The translations under genes and the position numbers were made by a program. Under the pieces are notes generated by a model, which saw only the letters and a program-made list of their open reading frames with translations, was not told the origin of the DNA and ran no database searches. A DNA stretch of 64,000 nucleotides from Acidobacteriota bacterium (GTDB lineage: Bacteria; Acidobacteriota; Terriglobia; UBA7540). Of the stretch, positions 1 through 8,160 are shown piece by piece. Position 1 is the stretch's first letter. The number at the start of each line of letters is the position of its first letter. The stretch is taken from positions 1-64,000 of the forward strand of contig JAKAWG010000008.1 in NCBI GenBank assembly GCA_021817045.1. Reading direction: 5' to 3'.

Positions 1-317
1 TTCGGGTCCTTCATGATCATTTTGGAGTGGTAGTGATAAACCTCGCCGTCCAGCATCTTCTCCGCCGAGTTCACTACCGACTCGCAACGGGCAAACATTC
101 CGTAAATGCTGTCCCCAGGATGATTCCACAGGGCGAGCCGAACGCTTCCTCCCTCGCCGTCCGCCCGGGATAAGGCTCTCTGGTCCAGGTCGCGATCTTC
201 CTTTGCAGCCCGGCGCAGCAAGCCGATCTCTTCCGAATCGAAAAATGCCTTGGCCACGATATAACCCCTGCGGCGATATTCGCCGGTCATCGAATCCGTT
301 AACCCTCTGCGTGACAT
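1..317 (-). CDS. Phytanoyl-CoA dioxygenase family protein (N-terminal part, cut by window edge)
   Basis: The minus strand is open from an ATG at 317 to the window edge, giving about 105 residues with no stop. A GAGAGGTGAGGA ribosome site lies just upstream of the ATG. The N-terminus contains EYRRRGYIVAKAFFDSEEI, the usual opening of PhyH-fold Fe(II)/2-oxoglutarate dioxygenases (move up, out of bed helices and first strand). The piece ends in YHYHSKMIMKDP, which in this family just precedes the HxD iron ligands; those ligands are outside the window. The substrate cannot be inferred. Homologues in Acidobacteriota and Planctomycetota often sit near sugar-catabolic genes, which fits the neighbouring glycosidases. 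Family assignment is fairly sure, function is not. Confidence 0.8.
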   Translation of the reverse strand, partial: MSRRGLTDSMTGEYRRRGYIVAKAFFDSEEIGLLRRAAKEDRDLDQRALSRADGEGGSVRLALWNHPGDSIYGMFARCESVVNSAEKMLDGEVYHYHSKMIMKDP

Positions 318-442
318 GCGTCCTCACCTCTCGTTGGTAATCAAACTGCGCTGAATTTCAGCAGCTTGCCGTTCCTAAACAATACCTTCGCTCAGCGTCT
401 CCTCAAGCATTGGCAGGTTGCTGAAAAACCCAGTGCCTGAGC

Positions 443-508
443 TGTAGCGGCGACTTTACGCCGCCATAGCATCAGCCTTTGCAATCGGTGGGTGGCGGCA
501 TAACGCCG
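443..508. repeat. Degenerate palindromic intergenic element (GTAGCGGCG type)
   Basis: The segment begins TGTAGCGGCG, forms a short hairpin with CGCCGCC, and ends in a second GGCGGCATAACGCCG hairpin. It matches the two-hairpin layout of several other elements in this window but has lost the closing CTACA end. Confidence 0.5.
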
Positions 509-594
509 TTTTTCACCAACCTGTCAGAACCAGCTTTACCGCACACTATTCTAGCCGAAGTTCATCCCGAAAGAGGAAAGTCGCGCTCTCCTAT

Positions 595-2145
595 TTACCT
601 GCTCCTCTTCCACAGCTTGCCGTATTGGAGTCCGAAGCGAGGGTGCTGCCGATTTCCGGAGATTTTGATCGGCAAGACGGTTCCGGCGTGCCTGCCCTTG
701 AAAAGGGGATTGAGAGGTCTCAGGAGGAGGGATTTGATGCCCGTCGTGGCGTGTGAGAGTGTGGCCTGCAATTCCAGCTCGCCCAGAAAGTTCAGGTTTT
801 CGCTCTCCAATCCGTAAGTGCCGTGGAGATGAACGGAGGCGCCAGGGACGTGGAACCACACGCTTGAGAACGACATCACGGAGGCTGACAGCGCAAAATG
901 CCCTCTGAAGTTCGATATCACCTGCTCGCCATCGCCCTTGCCAGGTTTGCCTTGTCCGCTCTCGCTCAGGTGCGTCACCTTTTTTTGCACAGAGGAATCG
1001 GTGAATTTAGCGTCTTGTATCGTAAGGGTGCCATCGAGCTTGAGCCTCTTTTCGATATTTTCCGAACCGGGCGCAACTTCGAACCTGGTGCGGACGCTCA
1101 CGGCGCCGGTCATCGGCGGCTCGGAGCCTTTGACAGCAAGGCGGAGCACATCGGCCAGGTTGGCGCGATCCGTGGTGACGTTCAGCAGGACAGTGGTCCC
1201 CTGAACGTGCGCCTGACGATAGACGCCTCCGCGCGCGATGATCAAGCTGTTGCCCAGCCGGGCGCGGACCGGTTGCAGGAGCGTTTGCCCGGTCGTTGCG
1301 TCGACAATCGCGTGAAATCGCGTTTTCAAGGGCTCGGAATTGCCGCTGGCTCCCAGCGCAAATTCAGGCGTGTCGGTGGTGCCATCAACTTCGATCCGGT
1401 CCAGCTTGCCTTTGAATTCTCCTTCCGACGACAGCATGCCGGCGATCCCGCGAATGGTAGACAGATCGGCATCGCGAAAGACGTATTTTCCAAAAACCGG
1501 CGTCTCATTCGGGTGATCCGGGTTCCACGGTCCAAATTCTCCCGACGTCTGAATCTGGCCGATCGGCTTCGGGTTCGTCAGCGTCGCCTGAAATGACATG
1601 GCCTTGCCAACTCCCACCGACCGCAGCCGAAGCTTGGAAATCACGAACACGCGCGGTGGGTGACGTGGATTGTTGGAAGAAATGTTCAGAACCGCCCCGT
1701 TCGCTTCCACATCCTCCAGATAAAGAGGGGGCAAGTGGTGTTTCTGTTTCTTTCTTGGCTCATTCTGGCGATGTTTTTGTCTGGGCGGAACATTGATGAT
1801 GAGCCCCTCGAGCCGGACGTGGCGCACCTGGCGCGACCGGCGGAGCAGACCGAGCCATGTGGCCTGTAGTGAAAATCGTCTGACAGACGCCAGTGGCGCT
1901 CCGCCAGGCCGAACTTTGTTAGCCAGCACGAGACCTCCGCCACTGACCTCGATGCGCGGAAATAAAGTCACGTGAAAGCTCTGCAGAGTAACCTTGGAGT
2001 GATAATAACGGCTCAAGGCATTCACAGCCCATCGCCGGTTCAGCGGCGAAAGCCTGGAAAATAATATGGAAAGAATGACGCCGATGAGGAGCACGGCGAT
2101 TCCGGAGGCAATCAGGAGTTTTCTTAGCTTCGTCGAACGCAGCAT
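595..2145 (-). CDS. AsmA-like envelope protein
   Basis: This 516-residue protein has one N-terminal membrane segment (about residues 9-31, IASGIAVLLIGVILSILF) followed by a long beta-rich periplasmic region. The start NRRWAVNALSRYYHSKVTLQSFHV and the ERRP-like alternation of hydrophobic strands are typical of AsmA/TamB-superfamily proteins, which sit in the inner membrane and are thought to form lipid-conducting grooves across the periplasm. The C-terminal part (GTYGLESENLNFLGELELQA) is the familiar AsmA closing repeat. The ATG at 2145 has GAGGA 6 nt upstream. It stands alone between the dioxygenase and msrA. A TamB-like gene also lies at the other end of the window (54855-58805). Family assignment is good, substrate unknown. 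Confidence 0.75.
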   Translation of the reverse strand: MLRSTKLRKLLIASGIAVLLIGVILSILFSRLSPLNRRWAVNALSRYYHSKVTLQSFHVTLFPRIEVSGGGLVLANKVRPGGAPLASVRRFSLQATWLGLLRRSRQVRHVRLEGLIINVPPRQKHRQNEPRKKQKHHLPPLYLEDVEANGAVLNISSNNPRHPPRVFVISKLRLRSVGVGKAMSFQATLTNPKPIGQIQTSGEFGPWNPDHPNETPVFGKYVFRDADLSTIRGIAGMLSSEGEFKGKLDRIEVDGTTDTPEFALGASGNSEPLKTRFHAIVDATTGQTLLQPVRARLGNSLIIARGGVYRQAHVQGTTVLLNVTTDRANLADVLRLAVKGSEPPMTGAVSVRTRFEVAPGSENIEKRLKLDGTLTIQDAKFTDSSVQKKVTHLSESGQGKPGKGDGEQVISNFRGHFALSASVMSFSSVWFHVPGASVHLHGTYGLESENLNFLGELELQATLSHATTGIKSLLLRPLNPLFKGRHAGTVLPIKISGNRQHPRFGLQYGKLWKRSR

Positions 2146-2518
2146 CGGCGTCCTCGCGGATTTACCGGGGTTTTCATATCATAGTGACAACGTTTTCTGC
2201 AGCGGCGCTCTCGAAGCGCCGCACGAACGGCGGCGAGACGCCGCCGCTACAGCATTGGGAGTCACGATGATACTTAATCCTCAGCAGATTTCACATTGCG
2301 GTGCAACCACGCCGTTGTCTGGCATATGCGCCATCCAGGGACCTTGCAGACATCAGAATGCGATGTTTGCGCCACCCAGCGCAATCCTCAGTTTTTCCAA
2401 CCGTAACTCTCCGCCTGAGCTGGGCCATTTCACGCCCAAGTATGGCACGATTGACTTCCCTTGCTATGCCTCCCGATAATGAGTTCGGGTTTTGGATGGT
2501 GACGCAAGGAGGAGAGCG
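2146..2518. other. Intergenic region without a gene
   Basis: The region separates two divergent genes. It holds one palindromic element at 2198-2252 and otherwise no open frame with coding character. The promoters of the AsmA-like gene and msrA must lie here, but no convincing -35/-10 pair is visible. Confidence 0.5.
2198..2252. repeat. Palindromic intergenic element (two hairpins)
   Basis: It starts CTGCAGCGGCGCTC and ends GCCGCCGCTACAG, so the ends pair with each other. Two inner hairpins (GGCGCTCTCGAAGCGCC and GGCGGCGAGACGCCGCC) are present. It belongs to the same family as the elements at 33549, 38622, 45489, 51069 and 51480. Confidence 0.7.
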
Positions 2519-2992
2519 ATGGACAAAGCCACGTTTGCGGCCGGCTGCTTTTGGGGAGTAGAGGCAACGTTTCGCGCCGTTCCCGGAGTCGTTTCAACGC
2601 GCGTGGGCTACACCGGCGGAACGGCGACCCATCCTACATATCAGGATGTCTGTACTGATCGCACGGGACACGCTGAAGCGGTTGAGGTGACGTACGATCC
2701 GGCGCAAGTGTCTTATGAGGATCTGCTCAAGATATTTTGGCAGAACCACGACCCCACAACGTTGAACCGCCAGGGGCCGGACGTGGGCACTCAGTACCGC
2801 TCTGCCATTTTCTACCACAACCCGCAGCAGGAAGCGGCGGCGTTGGCCTCTCGCGAGCGGCTGGAAAAATCGGCCGCTTTTAAGCGCCCGATCGTCACCG
2901 AGATTGTTCCGGCGGCCGAATTCTGGCAAGCCGAAGACTATCACCAGCAGTACCTGGAAAAGAGAGGCTTGGCTCATTGCCACACTCTTTAG
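2519..2992 (+). CDS. msrA: Peptide-methionine (S)-S-oxide reductase MsrA
   Basis: MsrA reduces methionine-S-sulfoxide in proteins, a repair step against oxidative damage. The 157-residue product carries the catalytic GCFWG motif at residues 8-12, the VGYTGG and HAEAVEV segments, and [23 protein letters not shown], all hallmarks of the family. The C-terminal CHTL supplies a likely resolving Cys. The ATG at 2519 is preferred over an in-frame codon at 2492 because AAGGAGGAG lies 4-12 nt upstream of it. No signal peptide is seen, so the enzyme is probably cytoplasmic. No msrB is adjacent. Confidence 0.95.
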   Translation: MDKATFAAGCFWGVEATFRAVPGVVSTRVGYTGGTATHPTYQDVCTDRTGHAEAVEVTYDPAQVSYEDLLKIFWQNHDPTTLNRQGPDVGTQYRSAIFYHNPQQEAAALASRERLEKSAAFKRPIVTEIVPAAEFWQAEDYHQQYLEKRGLAHCHTL

Positions 2993-3074
2993 CTCGCTGG
3001 CAGGTAGCTCGAAAGACAACGACCGGCAGAATGAAGCGCCACCTTGCCGCTCAGGTAAGGGGCGTTCTGGGCGT

Positions 3075-5618
3075 TCATGGTGTGTGCGCCAAGATCTGTA
3101 CATCGTAGGGGGCATTAGGATCCGGAAATTTGACATAAACGATCCGAGTCTCTCCGTCGAAGGTCGTTCCCGAGGCCACTGTCTCCAGCGCGGCCGTGTC
3201 ATCAACTCGCGCCAACTCGCGCCCATTCAACTTCACCTCGCTCGGAGCGATCTGCTGCGCGTGAAGCTTGAGTTGGATTGAGCGTGGCGGCGGCAAGTAA
3301 CTTCCTTCTCGGTCGCCTGCTTTGATTGTCGTAACCTTCGAGCCGCTCGCGGCCACGATGTCTTCATGCAGATAGACGCCTCGCTGATAATCTAAGCTGA
3401 TGCCGTCGTCTTCGTAGTATTCACGCGAGGAAGTACCCTCAGGGTAAATTTCAAATGTGAGCGGGTCGATCGGCGCCTGGCCGGAGAATTCCACAACTTG
3501 CTGCGTGGGAAGAATCGCCCCTCCACGCACAAAGAGCGGAACCCTTCCGAGAGGCGCCGGCACAACGATGGTCGCTGGCCCGGAGTATTTGCGCTCGCGC
3601 CAGAAATCGTACCAAGTTCCCGCGGGCAGATAGACCGTCCGCGTGGTTTCCCCCGAGCGAACTACTGGAGCCACCAGCAAGTCGTCACCGAAGAGGAGCT
3701 CGTTGAGTTCTGTGGCCGGCGTTTCCTCGATCACCCGAGGGTCGCCGGGATATTCAAGCATCAGAGAACGAACGATGGGCAATCCCGTTTTCGTTGATTG
3801 GTAAAAAGCGTTGTAAAGATAAGGCAACAGTCGATAACGTAACTCGATCGAAGCGCGGTTGATCTTTTCCGATTCCTGTCCGAAGGACCAAGGATCGACG
3901 CTGCGGTCCGTCGCCCAGTGCGCCCCGTTGTGTGTGATGAACAGGGGATGAAAGACCGCTGCCTCCATCCAACGCGTGTAAAGCTCCCGGTCTGGAATAA
4001 AGACAAAACCACCTGTGTCAGAGCCGGTGAAGACTAACCCGGAGATACCCATGGACTGGATAAGCCGGAGGCTCGCGCGGAAGTCTTCCCACGTCGCAAG
4101 ATTATCGCCGGTCCACTGCGCCGCGTAGCGCTGCCCGCCAGCGTAGGTTGCGCGCGTGATGACGAAGGGCCGCTCATTGGGCTGGGCAAGCAGCAGGCCT
4201 TGCCGGGTCGCGGCGGACATCAGCAGGCCGTAGATGTTGTGGTTCTTAGCTTCAAGGGTGTTGAGCCCATGATCGTGGTAGACAACGTCATCGCTGAGCG
4301 CCGCAGGCCTCCATCCTTCCTGGAGCGGGAGCGAGTCCACTGTGGGCTCGTCCATGTCGCAAAGAAAACCGGAAAGTCCTGCTTTCTTAAAGCTGGCGAC
4401 GAGTGAAGCCCACCAGGTGCGAGTCTTTGTGGAAGTAAAATCAGGAAACGCGGACTCTCCCGGCCAGATCTCCCCGGTATAAATTTCGCCGTTCTTCCTC
4501 TTCAGGAAATAATCCCCGGCTACGCCTTGCCGATAGACGTCGTAATTGCGGTCTACCTTGACGCCGGGGTCCACAATCGCATAGACGTGAAAACCGTTCT
4601 GGCGCAAATCGGAGAGCATTCTGGGAGGATCGGGAAAGGCGAGCTTGTCCCAGGTGAAGATGCGCTTTCCATCCATGTAGTCGGTGTCAAGAAATATCGC
4701 GTCGCACGGGATCTGCCGAAGGCGGAAGCTATCGGCAATGTAGCGGACGATCTTTTCCGACGAGTAGTGCGCGCAGCTTTGAATGTATCCGAGACACCAG
4801 CGCGGTGGCAGGTGAGCACGGCCGACAAGGTCCGTAAAACGGCTAACGACTTTCTTCGGATCCGGTCCGTAAAAGAAATAGTAGTTTATCTCTCCGCCCT
4901 CGGCTCCAAACGAATAGGTGTCTGGAAACTCGGCACCCATGTCAAACGAAGAACGGTAAGTGTTATCGAAAAAGATCCCATACGCCTTCCCTTGCCGCAA
5001 TCCAACAAAAAAAGGAATGGTCTGATACATGGGGTCCGTTGTGGCGTTATAGCCGCCAGGGTCCGTGTTCCACATGACGTAGGAGTGGCCGCGCTTATCG
5101 AGGGGGCCGGCTTTCTCGCCCAAACCGAAATAGTGCTCGTCAGCGGGCATCCACTTCCAGCAGCGCACGCGCGCTCCATTGCGGGCCACGCCCAGCGAGT
5201 CCGCGTCTCTTGAAATCAGCGTGCCTTCAAGGTCATGGCAGGACAATCGGAAGGGAGTCAACTGAATTCGGATCTCGATTTCCGAGGTGCGGATCGTGCT
5301 GCTGGTCCGGTCGGAGCTGAATTGAAAATGGGTCTCTGGCCAGTTCTTCTTGATAACTGCCCAGGAATAATCAGGGACGGACACCCTGCGTGGCGTAAAC
5401 CTGACTCGGATGAGATCGGGAGCTAAGACCGTAATCGTGATATGCGTATCCGAGTCGCGAAAGCTGATCTGATTACCTCGATGATGTTCGACCGCAACAC
5501 GGCCAATTGCCTCCCATCCGGTCCGGGCCCCGGAAGGCTTTCTTCCAAACGCTTCTCCTACCGCACCGCTCGTTCCCGCCGCTGTCCCAACCATCTTCAA
5601 GAACCTGCGTCGCTGCAT
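3075..5618 (-). CDS. Tat-exported glycoside hydrolase family 31 enzyme (alpha-glucosidase/xylosidase type)
   Basis: This 847-residue protein starts with a twin-arginine leader, MQRRRFLKMVGTAAGTSG. A galactose-mutarotase-like N-domain is followed by the GH31 (beta/alpha)8 barrel. The nucleophile motif reads LCDMDEP with Asp near residue 421, and the acid/base Asp lies in QWTGDN near residue 505. GLGEKAGPLDKRG and PPRWCLGYIQSCAHY are also standard GH31 blocks. GH31 enzymes release alpha-linked glucose, xylose or galactose from non-reducing ends. The internal ATG at 5618 is chosen because it begins the Tat leader and clears the stop of the upstream gene at 5644; a longer reading would overlap that gene. 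It is the last gene of a minus-strand glycosidase series. Confidence 0.92.
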   Translation of the reverse strand: MQRRRFLKMVGTAAGTSGAVGEAFGRKPSGARTGWEAIGRVAVEHHRGNQISFRDSDTHITITVLAPDLIRVRFTPRRVSVPDYSWAVIKKNWPETHFQFSSDRTSSTIRTSEIEIRIQLTPFRLSCHDLEGTLISRDADSLGVARNGARVRCWKWMPADEHYFGLGEKAGPLDKRGHSYVMWNTDPGGYNATTDPMYQTIPFFVGLRQGKAYGIFFDNTYRSSFDMGAEFPDTYSFGAEGGEINYYFFYGPDPKKVVSRFTDLVGRAHLPPRWCLGYIQSCAHYSSEKIVRYIADSFRLRQIPCDAIFLDTDYMDGKRIFTWDKLAFPDPPRMLSDLRQNGFHVYAIVDPGVKVDRNYDVYRQGVAGDYFLKRKNGEIYTGEIWPGESAFPDFTSTKTRTWWASLVASFKKAGLSGFLCDMDEPTVDSLPLQEGWRPAALSDDVVYHDHGLNTLEAKNHNIYGLLMSAATRQGLLLAQPNERPFVITRATYAGGQRYAAQWTGDNLATWEDFRASLRLIQSMGISGLVFTGSDTGGFVFIPDRELYTRWMEAAVFHPLFITHNGAHWATDRSVDPWSFGQESEKINRASIELRYRLLPYLYNAFYQSTKTGLPIVRSLMLEYPGDPRVIEETPATELNELLFGDDLLVAPVVRSGETTRTVYLPAGTWYDFWRERKYSGPATIVVPAPLGRVPLFVRGGAILPTQQVVEFSGQAPIDPLTFEIYPEGTSSREYYEDDGISLDYQRGVYLHEDIVAASGSKVTTIKAGDREGSYLPPPRSIQLKLHAQQIAPSEVKLNGRELARVDDTAALETVASGTTFDGETRIVYVKFPDPNAPYDVQILAHTP

Positions 5619-5643
5619 GGGTTCGTCGGCACACTCCTGTCTC

Positions 5644-8133
5644 TTATTTATCGTAGCGGCTGCCAATAATTGCGAGCCGGAGAGAGCTCTTGTTCTCGAT
5701 CGTCACGGCGTAGCCCGCCGGAGCATCAACTTGATAGAAGAGCTTGCCCCCTCTTTTCCTCCATCGAAGCGAAACCGCTCCATCCGGGACCGGAACACGG
5801 CCTTCGCACGACTGAAGCCCAGTCTCTCCAAACCGCACGTGAACCCGTTTGTTCACCCAGTCGACCTGGTAGAGTCCCAAGGCATTCCCGTAAAGCAAAG
5901 TGACAATCTGCGACTCAAAACCGTGACAAAGGCTGCCGCTTGTATCGTTCATCTCCCAGAAGGTTCCGGTGCGCTTCGCCATGTAAAGCAAATCCTCCTT
6001 AGACTCGTCGATCAATTGCTGGCAGCGACCGTAACGAGACAACAGCTCAAGGCGCAGGCGTACGCCCATAAACACATTCGAGGGGAAAATGTCAGGATAG
6101 AGCTGGGTCTGTTTACGCGCGGGATCGAAGTCACTCATCAGAACATTCCAAAGTGCACCGTATGCTTCGGGCGTCGCGGTTCGGAAGTAAAACGCATAAT
6201 ATTGGCACGTTTCTGTTCTGTTGCGTGTTACAACCAGTTTTCCTCTTTTTCGGACCGCGTTATCCACAAAGAACTGGCCGTCGAATGATTGGCGGCGGAT
6301 AACTTCTCGGATGGCAGCGGCCTGATTCATCCACGCTGGCATTTGGTACATTTCTCCGGCAGCTTCAAGCGCAGCCGCATAAAGCATGTTAGTCGGATAG
6401 CTGACATCCTGAGTGAAGTTGTTCGCGGCCGACCATTCGATGAAGACATCGCCCTTCAACTTCTCCAACAATCCGTCCTCGTTCTGGAAGGGCCGAAAAT
6501 AATCAAAAAGCTTCACGATTTTCGGCCGCATCGCCTGCACCATTTCATGATTTCCACTGCGGCTAAGGTATTCGTGCAGCTGCAGGACGAACCACATCGT
6601 CCAGTTGGGACAGAACCCATAATAGTCGTTATAGTGGTCCGCGGGGTAACACGCGGGCAAGAAGCCTTTAGGAAGACGCGGGTAGTACGTGGGTAGGAGA
6701 TAATTCTCGAAGAACACTCCCTCGACGGTTGAGCCGCCGGTGAGGCTGTGCTCTGCACCCGCGGTAAAGTAGCTGTCACAAAGCCAGCCCGCGCGCTCGC
6801 GCGAAGGACAGTCCGTGAGGAGATCAACCGAATTCTGCCGAAAGGTCTCCCGCCCGGCGGCAAATAGCAAGTTCAGGTCTTCGTCAGTGCAATTAAAGTG
6901 GGCATTCCAGACATTCGGATTCACGTACTCGCGAAGGTAGATCTGGGAGATCTCGCAGTCGCCCCGCAGCGCGAGGAACTTGATAAATCGCATTGTATAC
7001 GGCTCAAAGGATTCCAGGCTGTAAGTCCCGGGGGCCAGGTCGTACGCGATGATGTTGATCGTATAGCCCCCCCGATGGAAGTCGACGTCACCGTTCAGCA
7101 GTGTCTCATCGAAAATCAGGAAGAGTTTGCTCGCCGAATGTGCCGTGACGCGAGCACCGATAAAGCCTGTCAAATCCGTTCCAAAATCAAACACGTCAAA
7201 GTGCCTTGCGGGAAGGGGAAGAGGCGATTGCCAGGAGTAGGGCTCTTCGAGATGGGTCACGTTCTTATTTTTGACGTGTTGTAACTCGATGGAAGGAACT
7301 TCAGTGAGTTCCTGTTCAGGAAAGCCCAGAAGGCCCGGGCCAATGTGAGTTACAAAAAAGGGTTTCCAAAGCTTGGTAACAGGTACTCCGGTGTTCACTT
7401 CTCCTTGCATGATGCGGCGCTCGGGCTGCCGCTGCTCGAAACGCGGGTAGGCGACGCGCCGGGGAATGACCTGCTTTTTGGATGACACGGCACATCGCTG
7501 TTGCTGGATTGGTTGTTTAGGGTCGCTGCGCCAGGCATCGACGCCCGGATAAAGATGGTAGACCTCCGTAAAGGTGCGTGGAAGGGAATAGCGCTCAACC
7601 TTTCGTACTTTCTGGGAAAGAATAGTTGCTTGAAATGCCTTCTGGCCATGGCCGGTTGCGGCTAATACGTCGTTGCCAGCGGCGATTTCCGCCTGAAGGA
7701 AGGAGGGTTGGTTCAAAACGTAATAGCTGTTGACGTTGTAACCCACTACTTCGATGGCGACGATGTTGGTACCCGCAGAGAGGGAGGGAGTGATGTCCCA
7801 TTCGTCGACCCGGAAAAAACCGTGCGGACCACGCGCAGGACCGAAGCCGCAAAATTTGCCATTCACAAAGAACCGATACAGCGTGGACGCGGCCGCTCGC
7901 AAGATGACTGGACGTCGCGGGAGTCTAGCAAAGACGGCTCGAAAGCCGACGAACAGGTTCATCTCAGTTTCCAAGCCTTCGGGCCAGATGGGCCTGGCGA
8001 TTTGGAAAAAGGACAGGTCGGCATCCGCTAAGCCGTCTGCGGTTGTGGCTGGACGGGCATAAGAAATCGAAGCCCTGTTGCCACCGGCGATCAACGATGT
8101 TCCGCAGAGCGCTAAGAGTTCACGACGATTCAT
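5644..8133 (-). CDS. Exported GH78-like alpha-L-rhamnosidase
   Basis: The product is 829 residues long, with a Tat-like leader MNRRELLALCGTSLIAGG. It has an N-terminal beta-sandwich with the lectin-like pattern YRFFVNGKFCGFGPARGP, then an (alpha/alpha)6 barrel. The GH78 signature appears as DLLTDCPSRERAGWLCDS, with DCP starting at residue 441 and the likely catalytic Glu at 446. FIEWS, GALWNVLM and LGLYQ blocks follow. Such enzymes cleave terminal alpha-L-rhamnose from pectin side chains, glycosides or exopolysaccharide. It lies 25 nt upstream of the GH31 gene and 27 nt after the next gene, so the three are probably co-transcribed. Substrate specificity is inferred from family only. Confidence 0.85.
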   Translation of the reverse strand: MNRRELLALCGTSLIAGGNRASISYARPATTADGLADADLSFFQIARPIWPEGLETEMNLFVGFRAVFARLPRRPVILRAAASTLYRFFVNGKFCGFGPARGPHGFFRVDEWDITPSLSAGTNIVAIEVVGYNVNSYYVLNQPSFLQAEIAAGNDVLAATGHGQKAFQATILSQKVRKVERYSLPRTFTEVYHLYPGVDAWRSDPKQPIQQQRCAVSSKKQVIPRRVAYPRFEQRQPERRIMQGEVNTGVPVTKLWKPFFVTHIGPGLLGFPEQELTEVPSIELQHVKNKNVTHLEEPYSWQSPLPLPARHFDVFDFGTDLTGFIGARVTAHSASKLFLIFDETLLNGDVDFHRGGYTINIIAYDLAPGTYSLESFEPYTMRFIKFLALRGDCEISQIYLREYVNPNVWNAHFNCTDEDLNLLFAAGRETFRQNSVDLLTDCPSRERAGWLCDSYFTAGAEHSLTGGSTVEGVFFENYLLPTYYPRLPKGFLPACYPADHYNDYYGFCPNWTMWFVLQLHEYLSRSGNHEMVQAMRPKIVKLFDYFRPFQNEDGLLEKLKGDVFIEWSAANNFTQDVSYPTNMLYAAALEAAGEMYQMPAWMNQAAAIREVIRRQSFDGQFFVDNAVRKRGKLVVTRNRTETCQYYAFYFRTATPEAYGALWNVLMSDFDPARKQTQLYPDIFPSNVFMGVRLRLELLSRYGRCQQLIDESKEDLLYMAKRTGTFWEMNDTSGSLCHGFESQIVTLLYGNALGLYQVDWVNKRVHVRFGETGLQSCEGRVPVPDGAVSLRWRKRGGKLFYQVDAPAGYAVTIENKSSLRLAIIGSRYDK

Positions 8134-8160
8134 AATTTTGGATTTTGCGGCGGGCTTGGA

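Noticed and set aside
898-1596. 232-residue plus-strand frame over the AsmA-like gene
   Set aside because: Composition is Arg/Gly-rich with no domain; the minus-strand gene has a membrane segment and family motifs.
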